A stretch of 64,000 nt of DNA, taken from positions 1 through 64,000 of the forward strand of contig JAXMGX010000017.1 in assembly GCA_046347045.1 (NCBI GenBank), in the 5' to 3' direction. The DNA is from ZC4RG30 sp046347045 (GTDB lineage: Bacteria > Pseudomonadota > Gammaproteobacteria > Steroidobacterales > Steroidobacteraceae). Both the position numbers and the translations under genes were made by a program. Under the pieces are notes generated by a model that saw only the letters and a list, made by a program, of their open reading frames with translations, made no database searches and was not told where the DNA came from. Of this stretch, positions 8,070 through 16,140 are shown piece after piece (position 1 is the first letter of the stretch; every line of letters begins with the position of its first letter).

Positions 8070-9445
8070 TGAGCATGGAGAAGAAGCAGGTAGACGTCGG
8101 CGCGGTCATCGATTCGGCGAAGTTCTTCTGGATGCCCGCCGGCATCGCGCTGATGATGATCATCATCATGCTGTCGGACGGCTACGACCTGTTCCTGATG
8201 GGGCACGTCGGCAACCATCTGGTGAATGACTGGGGCATCACGCGCGCCGCGCTCGGACCGATCAATACCGCAGGTCTGGTGGGCATGGCTGTGGGTTCGG
8301 TATCGCTGGGCTGGCTGGGCGACATCATCGGTCGCAAGCGTTCGTACTTCGCCTGCCTAGTGCTGCTGTTCGCCGGTTCCGTGCTGTGTTACTACGCCGC
8401 CAAGTCGGGCACGCCCGAAAACGCCATGGTGACGCTGAAGCAGATGACGATGTGGCGTTTCGTGACGGGTCTGGGCATGGGCGGCGTCACGCCGCTGGCC
8501 ACCACGCTGATTTCGGAATGGACTTCCAACAAGGTGCGCAGCGTGATCGTGGCGCTGGTCATCTCGGCGGTGCCGGTCGGCGGTTCGCTGGCCGGCTGGG
8601 CCATCCAGCATGTCCACTGGGAACAGATGTTCCTGATCGGCGGCCTGGTGCCGCTGGTGCTGTTCATCGTGTTCGGCGTGCTGATGCCCGAATCGCCGAA
8701 GTTCATGGCGCAGCACCCGGCGCAGCATGCGCGCCTGGCGCGCGCGCTGAACCGCCTCGTCGGCGAGAAGCGCTTCGACGGCACCGAGGATTTCCGCGTG
8801 GTGGAGCTGGGCAAGCGCTCCAGCCACTGGCTGGCCACCATCTGGAACAGCGACTACGCCCGCGCCACGTTCTTCATCTGGGTGGCATTCTCGTTCAACA
8901 GCTTCGTGCTGTACCTGTACACCAACTACTTCAAGGTGCTGCTCACCACCGATGGCATCAGCGACGGCATCGCGGGCTCGGCGCTCAGCCTGTTCTCGAT
9001 CGGCGCCTTCTTCGGCTCCATCGGCGGCGCATTCTTCATCCGCTGGTTCGGGTCACGCTGGGTGGGAACGCTGCTGGCATTCCTGGGCGTGACGGCCACC
9101 TTCCTGATCGGCACGGTCACCGCGGCAGTGGCGAATCCCACGGATTTCACCGTGCAGGCGCTGGCCTTCACCGCCGGCATGTCCATCAACGGCATGCAGG
9201 CCTTCATGTACGCCGTCAGCGCGCATTCCTATCCCACCGAGATCCGCGGTTCGGCGGTGGGCATGGCGCAGACCGTGTCGCGCATCGGCGCGGTGATGAG
9301 TCCCATCGCGGCCTCGATGTACTTCGACATGAAGCCCACGCCCACCGTGAACCTGTTCTTCTGGTTCGTGGCGGCCTGCGCCTTCATCACCACGCTGAGC
9401 TTCTTCCTGATTCCCTCGCACATTCCGCAGCACAAGAAGGTGTAG
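8069..9445 (+). CDS. MFS transporter, aromatic acid:H+ symporter-like
   Basis: A 458-residue inner-membrane carrier with twelve predicted helices. The first helix ends in SDGYDLFLMG, resembling the DGxD motif of the aromatic acid:H+ symporter group. The loop between helices 2 and 3 is GWLGDIIGRKR, the MFS motif A, and RFVTGLGMGG follows in helix 4. The ATG at 8069 overlaps the previous stop (TGATG); ATG 8075 has better spacing from AAAGAG and is an alternative. Coupling to a carboxymuconolactone decarboxylase-type gene and an esterase supports uptake of an aromatic acid. Substrate inferred from family and context. Confidence 0.84.
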   Translation: MSMEKKQVDVGAVIDSAKFFWMPAGIALMMIIIMLSDGYDLFLMGHVGNHLVNDWGITRAALGPINTAGLVGMAVGSVSLGWLGDIIGRKRSYFACLVLLFAGSVLCYYAAKSGTPENAMVTLKQMTMWRFVTGLGMGGVTPLATTLISEWTSNKVRSVIVALVISAVPVGGSLAGWAIQHVHWEQMFLIGGLVPLVLFIVFGVLMPESPKFMAQHPAQHARLARALNRLVGEKRFDGTEDFRVVELGKRSSHWLATIWNSDYARATFFIWVAFSFNSFVLYLYTNYFKVLLTTDGISDGIAGSALSLFSIGAFFGSIGGAFFIRWFGSRWVGTLLAFLGVTATFLIGTVTAAVANPTDFTVQALAFTAGMSINGMQAFMYAVSAHSYPTEIRGSAVGMAQTVSRIGAVMSPIAASMYFDMKPTPTVNLFFWFVAACAFITTLSFFLIPSHIPQHKKV

Positions 9446-9482
9446 GACCCCTGCGGTCGCGGCCGGAGGCATAATCGGCGGC

Positions 9483-10904
9483 GTGAGACATTCACGCGCA
9501 ACGCTGCTGATCATGCTGTTGGGCCTTGCCTGCGCCGCGAGGCCCGCGCAGGCGCCCGCGCCGCACTCGCCCAATGCGCAGGCGCCCGCGCGGACATCCG
9601 AGCCCGCGGCCGTTCCGGCTCCGCCGGCATCGGGACCGGCGGAAGAGGGCGCTGCCATCGAAGTGGTGGAGCCCGATCTCGCCGAACAGCAGCTTTCGCA
9701 GGCGGCGCGCAATCGCCTCGACCGCGCCCGCGATTCCATCGTGCAGATTCGCGGCTTCCTCGCCGATTCCGCATCGAGCGCCTTCCATGGCAGCGGCTTC
9801 GCCGCAGGCGAAGGCGGCCTCATCGTCACCAACTTCCATGTGGTGTCGGAGGCGGTGCTGCATCCCAATGAATACCGGCTCGAATACGTCACTGCCGACG
9901 AGCGCACCGGCGTGCTCAAGGTCTATGCCGTCGACGTGCAGAACGACCTGGCCGTGGTCGGCGCAGATGATCTGAAGCTGCCGCCGCTGCGCTTGCGTAC
10001 CGACATCCCCGATCGCGGCGAGCGCGCCTGGTCCATCGGCTTTCCGCTGAACCTGGGGCTGACCATCACCGAAGGCGTGGCCAATGGCATCGTGACCGGC
10101 AGCTTCGAGCAGCGCATCCACTACACCGGCGCCATCAACAGCGGCATGTCGGGCGGGCCCGCACTGGATGTGCGCGGCGCGGTATATGGCGTGAACGTGT
10201 CGGTGATCCAGTCGCGGCAGCTCGTCGGCTTCGTGGTGCCGGCCAAGCACATCCCGGCGCTGCTGGCACGGGCGCGCAAACCCTTGCAGGACAGCCTGAG
10301 TCCACGGCAGATGCGCGAGATGGTCACCGCGCAGGTGCTGGCGCACCAGGACACCATTTTCGACTTCGGCAGCCGTCCGCCGCAGGCCGGTACGCAGAAG
10401 TTGCTGGGATTCACGCTGCCCACGCAACTGGTGTCCAGCATCGAGTGCGGCACCACCGGCGGCGGGGAGGTTCGACGCTACATCACCGAAGAGGTGATCG
10501 GCTGCGCGGGCCGGTCGCGGCTGCTGGTGCAGAGCGGTCTCGAAGTGGGCGACATCCGCTACCAGCACCGGGTGCTGCGCGGCCCCACGCTGCATCCGCT
10601 GCAGTTTGCATGGCGGGTCAACCGGCTCGTCTCGGCGTACCGCCGCACAGGTTCTTCACGCGATGTTGCGGATTACGCCTGCAAGCAGTCGCTGGCCACG
10701 CTCGATGGCTTCGACGCGCGGCTGACGCTGTGCGTGCGGCAATACCGGCTGTTCTCCGGCCTGTACGACATCGCGGTGAGCCTGGTGAGCATCGACAAGC
10801 CCCGACTGGCGCTGGTCAGCCACCTCGATCTGCACGGCGTGGGGTTCGAGGCGGGGATGGTGTTCGCGCGTCGTTACCTCGAGGCCATGCGATGGACCCC
10901 GTAG
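9483..10904 (+). CDS. Exported trypsin-like serine protease
   Basis: A 473-residue protein with a signal peptide (hydrophobic residues 7-18), a long Pro/Ala-rich linker (about 22-56) and a chymotrypsin-fold domain from about 85. The triad is visible: His119 in IVTNFHVV, Asp155 in VQNDLAVVG and Ser223 in GMSGGPALD. The C-terminal half (about 250-473) has no PDZ signature I can recognise and may be a sensor or inhibitory domain with several Cys. GTG 9483 is taken as the start. The 3' end overlaps the next FHA/membrane gene by 13 bp, so the two are probably co-translated and may form a unit. Target unknown. Confidence 0.82.
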   Translation: MRHSRATLLIMLLGLACAARPAQAPAPHSPNAQAPARTSEPAAVPAPPASGPAEEGAAIEVVEPDLAEQQLSQAARNRLDRARDSIVQIRGFLADSASSAFHGSGFAAGEGGLIVTNFHVVSEAVLHPNEYRLEYVTADERTGVLKVYAVDVQNDLAVVGADDLKLPPLRLRTDIPDRGERAWSIGFPLNLGLTITEGVANGIVTGSFEQRIHYTGAINSGMSGGPALDVRGAVYGVNVSVIQSRQLVGFVVPAKHIPALLARARKPLQDSLSPRQMREMVTAQVLAHQDTIFDFGSRPPQAGTQKLLGFTLPTQLVSSIECGTTGGGEVRRYITEEVIGCAGRSRLLVQSGLEVGDIRYQHRVLRGPTLHPLQFAWRVNRLVSAYRRTGSSRDVADYACKQSLATLDGFDARLTLCVRQYRLFSGLYDIAVSLVSIDKPRLALVSHLDLHGVGFEAGMVFARRYLEAMRWTP

Positions 10905-11878
10905 CACTGGTCGATGTCCACGACCAGCACGGCAGGCTGCATCAGCGCGTGCGCCTGGCAGTTGCGGGCGATCAATGCTGCATCGGTCGCAGTCTTGCCT
11001 GCGACGTGGTCATCGACGATGCCTATGCTGCCGGGCGTCATGTGCTGCTCACGCTGCAGGACGACGGTCGCCTGCTGGTGCAGGACCTCGACACGCGCAA
11101 TGGCACCTGGGTGGAGGGTCGCAGGCTCGACCCGGGAGGAGAAACGCGCATCAGTGCGGGGGAAGTGCGTGTGGGCCGCACGCTGGTGCGGGTGCGCACG
11201 CAGGAACTGCAGTTGCCACCCGAAAGGGTGTTCCGCCGCGATCTGCTGCGCCGGCATCGCACGCTGCTGGCCATCGGCGGCATCGTGCTGTGCCTGCTGT
11301 TTGCGGTGCTGTCGCAGTGGCTGGCCGCGCCGGGCAGGGCAGCCCCGCGGATGTTGATCGCGGTGCTGGTGGTGGTGGCGCTGCTGGGGATCTGGGTGGG
11401 GTTCTGGTCGCTGGTGGCGAGGCTCGCCATCGGCGTCTGGCAGATCCGCATCCACCTGGCCATCGCCACCGTGTACCTCGCCGTCTGCGCCTGGGGTTAT
11501 GTGCTGCTGCAGGCGCTTTCCTACATGCTGCAGTGGCCCTCGCTTCCGGCGGTGTTCATGCTGATCGGGGCCGCGCTGGCCCTGGTCGCCGCCTGGCTGC
11601 ATCTGCGCAATGCCACGGCGTATTCCCCGATGGTGGCGCTGGCACTGGCAGCGCTGGCGCCATTGCTGCAGGGCGGTGTGCTGTGGCTGGTGGACCTGCA
11701 GTTGCACCCCCGCTCGGTGAACCGGATCGAGGCCGCGCCCGACGTGTATCCCTCGCTGCTGCGCCTGTCGCCCACCGTGGATCTGGCGGACTACCTCTCG
11801 GACGCGGAGTCGCTGCAGCGCGCCGCGAACCGCAACCGCCAGGCGTCGTTGCTGGAAACCCCGCTGGCCGACGACTGA
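10892..11878 (+). CDS. FHA-domain integral membrane protein
   Basis: A 328-residue protein with an N-terminal forkhead-associated domain (about residues 20-95): GRSLACDVVI, then GRHVLL, then the diagnostic TRNGTWVEGRRL. FHA domains bind phosphothreonine peptides. About five hydrophobic helices follow from residue 125 to 285, and then a short polar tail. The FHA part is presumably cytoplasmic. ATG 10892 lies within the last codons of the protease gene. No Ser/Thr kinase or phosphatase is encoded nearby, so the phospho-partner must come from elsewhere or the domain works without phosphorylation. Function unassigned. Confidence 0.78.
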   Translation: MDPVALVDVHDQHGRLHQRVRLAVAGDQCCIGRSLACDVVIDDAYAAGRHVLLTLQDDGRLLVQDLDTRNGTWVEGRRLDPGGETRISAGEVRVGRTLVRVRTQELQLPPERVFRRDLLRRHRTLLAIGGIVLCLLFAVLSQWLAAPGRAAPRMLIAVLVVVALLGIWVGFWSLVARLAIGVWQIRIHLAIATVYLAVCAWGYVLLQALSYMLQWPSLPAVFMLIGAALALVAAWLHLRNATAYSPMVALALAALAPLLQGGVLWLVDLQLHPRSVNRIEAAPDVYPSLLRLSPTVDLADYLSDAESLQRAANRNRQASLLETPLADD

Positions 11879-11894
11879 ACGCCCTCGCGCGAGC

Positions 11895-12788
11895 TCACGC
11901 CCGCGGGCCGCGTGCGCGGAACGCGCGCGGCGAAACGCCGGCCCTGCGGGTGAAGAAGCGCGTGAAATACGCGGCATCGTCGAAGCCCAGCTCGTAGGCG
12001 ATCTCGCTCACCGGCCGCGAGGTGTAGTAGAGCTGGCGTTTGGCCTCGAGCAGCAGCCGCGCATGTACCAGGTGGATGGGCGGCTGGCCCGTGGCCTTCA
12101 GGCAGGCATTGCGCAGGCTCGATTCGGACACCTGCAGGCTCTTCGCGTATTCCGGTATCGACTTGTTGCCGCGGAAGCCGCCTTCGATGGCGGTGCGGAA
12201 ACGGGCGACCAGATGGCGATGGCGTCCCATGGTCGTGTCCGTGGCGCGGTCGGCGGAGCTGGATATCCTGAGGACCTGCGCCAGCAGCAGCGCCAGGCAA
12301 CCCTCCATGGCGAGACCCCGGTTGGGCGCGAGCTGGCCATGCTCGCGCGACAGCAGGCGCGACACGCGCAGCAGTTCGATGGTGGCAGCCGAACCTGCCT
12401 GCAGCTCCAGCGTGAACGGATCCTTGAACAGCGACAGCAACGCCGGTTCGCGCCGCGAGAGTTCCTGCAGCAGTTCGTCGGCAATGGTCACGACGCTGCC
12501 CAGCGTCCCGGGTTCGAATTCGAAGCCATGCACGGTGCCGGCCGGCACGATGCTCAGGGAGGGCGGACGGAAATGCGCCACGCTGCTCTCGGCTATCGCC
12601 ACGCCGCGGCCCTTCAGCACCAGCACCAGCTGATGCAGCGCCCGATGCCGGTGCGCGTCGATCTTCCAGCGGTGCCGGCTGCTGCGCGCTTCGATGGATT
12701 CCACGTGCAGCGTGCGCTCGTCATGCGCGCGGACGGCTTCGCCATAGAGGAAGTAGCTTGGAATGCGCTGCGGTGCAGGCCTAGCCAC
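11895..12788 (-). CDS. AraC-family transcriptional regulator (PobR-like)
   Basis: A 297-residue regulator with an N-terminal cupin-like sensing half (metal-free HRHRALHQLVLVLKG strand region) and a C-terminal double helix-turn-helix. In the latter, IPEYAKSLQVSESSLRNA and the highly typical SEIAYELGFDDAAYFTRFF are clear. The GTG at 12788 with an upstream GAGG is chosen because no Met lies near the domain start. The gene is divergent from pobA with 84 bp between starts, the standard arrangement for AraC-type PobR activators of 4-hydroxybenzoate hydroxylase. Regulation by 4-hydroxybenzoate is therefore a strong inference from context rather than from the ligand pocket. Confidence 0.86.
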   Translation of the reverse strand: MARPAPQRIPSYFLYGEAVRAHDERTLHVESIEARSSRHRWKIDAHRHRALHQLVLVLKGRGVAIAESSVAHFRPPSLSIVPAGTVHGFEFEPGTLGSVVTIADELLQELSRREPALLSLFKDPFTLELQAGSAATIELLRVSRLLSREHGQLAPNRGLAMEGCLALLLAQVLRISSSADRATDTTMGRHRHLVARFRTAIEGGFRGNKSIPEYAKSLQVSESSLRNACLKATGQPPIHLVHARLLLEAKRQLYYTSRPVSEIAYELGFDDAAYFTRFFTRRAGVSPRAFRARGPRA

Positions 12789-12872
12789 GTGGAATGTCCT
12801 CGTGAGAAAAGTCCAAGTATCCGCCGGATGATTCCAGTTTGAAAGACGCCGGCAAGGCCAGAATCGCGCCCC
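12789..12872. promoter_or_regulatory. Divergent regulatory region between the AraC regulator and pobA
   Basis: The 84-bp gap must hold both promoters and the regulator site. A hexamer inverted repeat, TGGAAT at 12790-12795 and ATTCCA at 12831-12836, flanks most of it. I see no good -35/-10 pair for pobA, as expected for an activator-dependent promoter. Confidence 0.4.
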
Positions 12873-14057
12873 ATGCGTACACAGGTAGCCATCATCGGTG
12901 CGGGGCCCTCCGGGCTGCTGCTGGGACAACTGCTCCACAAGGCCGGCATCGATGCGGTGATCGTCGAAAGGCAGTCGCCGGACTATGTGCTGGGCCGGAT
13001 CCGCGCCGGCGTGCTCGAACAGGTGGCCGTCGACCTGCTCGACGAGGCCGGCGTAGGCGACCGGATGCATCGCGAAGGCCTGGTGCACGAGGGTTTCGAG
13101 ATGCTGGTGCAGGGGCGGCGCCATCGCATCGACATGCATGCACTCACCGGTGGCAAGAGCGTGCTGGTCTATGGCCAGACCGAACTCACCCGCGATCTGA
13201 TGGACGCCCGCGAGGCGTTGGGGCTTCCCACGGTGTACGAGGCGCGTGACGTGGCCATCGGCGGGCATGAGGGCAATCGCCCCTTCGTCACCTGGCATAC
13301 CGCTGCCGGTGAGCAGCGGTTGGACTGCGATTTCATCGCCGGCTGCGATGGTTTCCACGGCGTCTGCCGTGCCAGCGTGCCGCGCGGGGCCATCCGCGAA
13401 TTCGAGAAGGTATATCCCTTCGGCTGGCTGGGGCTGCTGTCGGATACGCCGCCGGTCAGCGACGAGCTTATTTACGTCAACAGCGAGCGGGGCTTCGCGC
13501 TGTGCTCGATGCGCAGCCGCACGCGCAGTCGCTACTACCTGCAGGTGCCGCTCACCGACAAGGTCGAAGGCTGGAGCGACGAAGCCTTCTGGCAGGAATT
13601 GCGCCTGCGGCTGGATGACGCGGCGCGCGCGAAACTCGTGACCGGGCCATCGATCGAGAAGAGCATTGCGCCACTGCGCAGTTTCGTGGCCGAGCCGCTG
13701 CGCTTCGGGCGCATGTTCCTCGCCGGCGATGCCGGGCACATCGTGCCGCCCACGGGTGCGAAGGGGCTGAACCTCGCGGCCACGGACGTTCGCTATCTGG
13801 CCACGGCCTTCATCGAGCACTTCCGCGAGCGCAGCGACGCCGGCATCGACCACTATTCGGCCCGTTGCCTGCGGCGCATCTGGCGCGCGGAGCGCTTCTC
13901 CTGGTGGTTCACCAACCTGATGCACCGTTTTCCCGACGAGGGGCCCATTTTCGAGCGCTTCCAGCACGCCGAACTGGACTACCTGCTCAATTCGGAGTCG
14001 GCGCGGCGCACCATTGCCGAGAACTACGTAGGCCTGCCGCTGGACTTCGGCGAATGA
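12873..14057 (+). CDS. pobA: 4-hydroxybenzoate 3-monooxygenase
   Basis: A 394-residue FAD-dependent aromatic hydroxylase, the usual PobA length, converting 4-hydroxybenzoate to protocatechuate with NADPH and O2. The N-terminal dinucleotide motif GAGPSG is at residues 9-14. RIRAGVLEQ matches the family's start-of-substrate-domain signature. The second FAD motif is FLAGDAGHIVPPTGAKGLNL, which includes the typical Pro residues. It is cytoplasmic. It is divergent from an AraC regulator, and a strong palindrome follows it. Protocatechuate ring-cleavage genes are not in the window, although a carboxymuconolactone decarboxylase-like gene lies 5 kb upstream. Confidence 0.96.
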   Translation: MRTQVAIIGAGPSGLLLGQLLHKAGIDAVIVERQSPDYVLGRIRAGVLEQVAVDLLDEAGVGDRMHREGLVHEGFEMLVQGRRHRIDMHALTGGKSVLVYGQTELTRDLMDAREALGLPTVYEARDVAIGGHEGNRPFVTWHTAAGEQRLDCDFIAGCDGFHGVCRASVPRGAIREFEKVYPFGWLGLLSDTPPVSDELIYVNSERGFALCSMRSRTRSRYYLQVPLTDKVEGWSDEAFWQELRLRLDDAARAKLVTGPSIEKSIAPLRSFVAEPLRFGRMFLAGDAGHIVPPTGAKGLNLAATDVRYLATAFIEHFRERSDAGIDHYSARCLRRIWRAERFSWWFTNLMHRFPDEGPIFERFQHAELDYLLNSESARRTIAENYVGLPLDFGE

Positions 14058-14060
14058 CCG

Positions 14061-14084
14061 GCGGGCCGGCCCGTGCCGGCCCGC
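14061..14084. terminator. Bidirectional terminator hairpin between convergent genes
   Basis: A perfect 10-bp stem GCGGGCCGGC/GCCGGCCCGC with a 4-base loop (CCGT) lies between pobA and the convergent NTF2-like gene. There is no clear U-tract on either side. A near twin occurs at 20921-20945. Confidence 0.65.
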
Positions 14085-14094
14085 GCCGCGACGC

Positions 14095-15069
14095 TTATTT
14101 CCAGGGCGTCGGCATGTTGTAGGGCACCGTGATGAACACGGCCTCGATCTGCTGGATCTTGCCCGCGCGAATCTTGAACGCCTCGAGCAGCACGAAGGAG
14201 TGTGGTCGCCGGAAGATGGGCGATTTCGTCTGGCCGTTGGTCAGCTTGAAATCCCCCAGCCGTCCCTCGTGGTCGATGAAGCCGCCGGCCAGCACGATGC
14301 CGCGTTCCTCATCCACTGCCAGGAAGCGCCGGTCGCGCAGACGGTCGTCGTAGCGGTACTGACCCAGCCGGAACTGGTCCGCGCAGCCCCACTGCGAGAT
14401 GGGATCGAGCACGGCCTGCACGTTGTTGGTGGACTGCATGCCGTCCTCGCGGCGATTGCAGTCGTCGGCGAACTCGGTATGCAACGTGCCGTCGTTGAGC
14501 TGCAGCGTGTCGAAGTAGCCATTGGCAAGATCGATCATCTTCTGCCGCGGCGAGCGCAGCGCGGGCGTGAGGATCTCGTCCCACACGGGCAGCGGCTTGA
14601 TGTCGGCGGTGACGAAGGGAATGCCGGCATCGGAAGGGCGCACCACGATGGTTTCCACTTCGGTGACGGTGCGGTTCACCACCTTCAGGCGCGTGGCATA
14701 GGGCGAGCGCTCGGTGGTTTCCTGCACCACGCCGAAGATGGCCACCGCGCCGGTCTGCGGATCGGCGAAGCGCATCTCGTAGGCGTCGAGCGCCGTGATG
14801 GTGCCCCACAGCCCGTCGCCCAGGCGCAGTTCCACGTTGTTCTCGGTGTTCTTCACATGTGCGGCCCAGGGCACCTTGCGGATGTCGCGCGCCTTGCGGC
14901 CGGCCAGGTACTGGTCGAGCACGCGATACAGGCAGGCCCGGTCGCAGTCGGGTGAGGCGCGCATGGCAGGTTCCGCGGCGCGAGCTCGCGCAGCGGTGCA
15001 CAACGCAACAAGGGCGAGCAACGCGAGACCGGACGCCTGTAGTGGGCTGCTCAGTGGTAAACGCTGCAT
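14095..15069 (-). CDS. Exported NTF2/SnoaL-like protein of unknown function
   Basis: A 324-residue protein with a clear signal peptide (MQRLPLSSP, hydrophobic core, then AARARAAEP). After it comes CDRACLYRVLDQYLAGRKA, typical of secreted proteins in which two NTF2-like cone folds are arranged in tandem. The second half starts near QKMIDLANGYFDTLQLNDG and contains TEFADDCNRREDG. Cys residues in CDRAC and elsewhere could form periplasmic disulfides. ATG 15069 follows a GGGAGA ribosome site. It converges on pobA and is divergent from the SGNH hydrolase gene. Members of this superfamily are dehydratases, isomerases or binding proteins; nothing here fixes the activity. Confidence 0.68.
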   Translation of the reverse strand: MQRLPLSSPLQASGLALLALVALCTAARARAAEPAMRASPDCDRACLYRVLDQYLAGRKARDIRKVPWAAHVKNTENNVELRLGDGLWGTITALDAYEMRFADPQTGAVAIFGVVQETTERSPYATRLKVVNRTVTEVETIVVRPSDAGIPFVTADIKPLPVWDEILTPALRSPRQKMIDLANGYFDTLQLNDGTLHTEFADDCNRREDGMQSTNNVQAVLDPISQWGCADQFRLGQYRYDDRLRDRRFLAVDEERGIVLAGGFIDHEGRLGDFKLTNGQTKSPIFRRPHSFVLLEAFKIRAGKIQQIEAVFITVPYNMPTPWK

Positions 15070-15177
15070 GGTCAAGGATTCTCCCGGTTGCTGAAGGCCC
15101 GCGGTGTTTTGTGGTGCAATGCGCGCCCTGGTCGCGAGTTTCCACCAGTCGCAAGAAATACAGAAGAGGGGCACAGC

Positions 15178-16140
15178 ATGACGAGCACGATTCGAGGCGC
15201 AGCGGCGATCCTTCTCACGCTGGTTGCGGTGACTGCCGCAGCGCAGGGCGCGCCCGCACCGCGTGTGTTCCCCGGGCCCGGCTCAGCGCCAGCACCCGTT
15301 GCGGCACCGGCACCGGCTGCGGTACCCGCACCGGTTCCCGCCGCGGTTGTCATCGCGCGACCCAGTGATGCGGAAATCGAGGCCATGCGGCGCGCCTTCG
15401 CGCAGTTCTCGGCCAGGGCCGATTCGGGCACCAGGGCGCTGCTGCGCAAGTATCCGAACCTGCTCGAGGTGCGCCCGCCGGTGGCGAACACCGCGGTCAT
15501 TCCCTTCCTCTCGCCGCAATTCCAGGCCAAGCACGACGCCAACCTGGCCGTCGCCCGGCAGGGCGATGCGGAACTGCTGTTCATGGGCGATTCCATCACC
15601 GACTTCTGGCGCAACGAGCAGGGCCCATATGCGGGCAAGGCGGTGTTCGACAAGTACTTCGGCAAATGGAAGGTCGCGAACTTCGGCATAGCCGGGGATA
15701 CCACGCAGGGTGTGCTGTATCGGCTGCAGCACGGGGAAGGCCAGGGCATCAAGCCGCGCGCCATCATGCTGATGATCGGCACCAACAACACCGCCCGCAA
15801 TTCGGCGGCGGAGATCGCCGAAGGCGTCGGGGCCGTGGTGCTGGAGTTGCAGAAGGACTTCCCGGAGGCCCGTTTGCTGCTGCTGGGCATTTTCCCGCGC
15901 GGCCGGCCGAACGACCCGGTGCGCGCGACCATCGCCGACATCAATCGCAGCATCGCGCGTCTGGATGATGGACGCCGCGTGTTCTATCGAGACATCGGGG
16001 CCGGATTCCTGGACGAATCCGGTGTCATTGCCACCGACATCATGAGCGATGGACTGCACCCGACCTCGAAGGGCTATGAGATCTGGGCCCAGGCCGTGAT
16101 CGCGCCCATCACCGCTCTGATGGAAGGTCGCACGCCATGA
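15178..16140 (+). CDS. Exported SGNH/GDSL-family hydrolase
   Basis: A 320-residue esterase/acetylhydrolase-type protein. A signal peptide ends near TAAAQGA, followed by a low-complexity Pro-Ala-Val linker (about residues 24-58). The catalytic blocks are in order: block I FMGDSITDFW (nucleophilic Ser), block II FGIAGDTTQG, block III MIGTNNTARN and block V SDGLHPTSKGYEIW (catalytic Asp/His). The arrangement resembles platelet-activating-factor acetylhydrolase-like GDSL enzymes that deacetylate or de-esterify small substrates. ATG 15178 follows AGAGGGG. Its stop overlaps the tannase-family gene (ATGA), so the two esterases are translated together. Confidence 0.88.
   Translation: MTSTIRGAAAILLTLVAVTAAAQGAPAPRVFPGPGSAPAPVAAPAPAAVPAPVPAAVVIARPSDAEIEAMRRAFAQFSARADSGTRALLRKYPNLLEVRPPVANTAVIPFLSPQFQAKHDANLAVARQGDAELLFMGDSITDFWRNEQGPYAGKAVFDKYFGKWKVANFGIAGDTTQGVLYRLQHGEGQGIKPRAIMLMIGTNNTARNSAAEIAEGVGAVVLELQKDFPEARLLLLGIFPRGRPNDPVRATIADINRSIARLDDGRRVFYRDIGAGFLDESGVIATDIMSDGLHPTSKGYEIWAQAVIAPITALMEGRTP

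Noticed and set aside
9483..11878. Type VI secretion FHA/protease module
   Set aside because: No Tss genes, kinase or phosphatase nearby; the FHA protein is multi-helix, unlike TagH.
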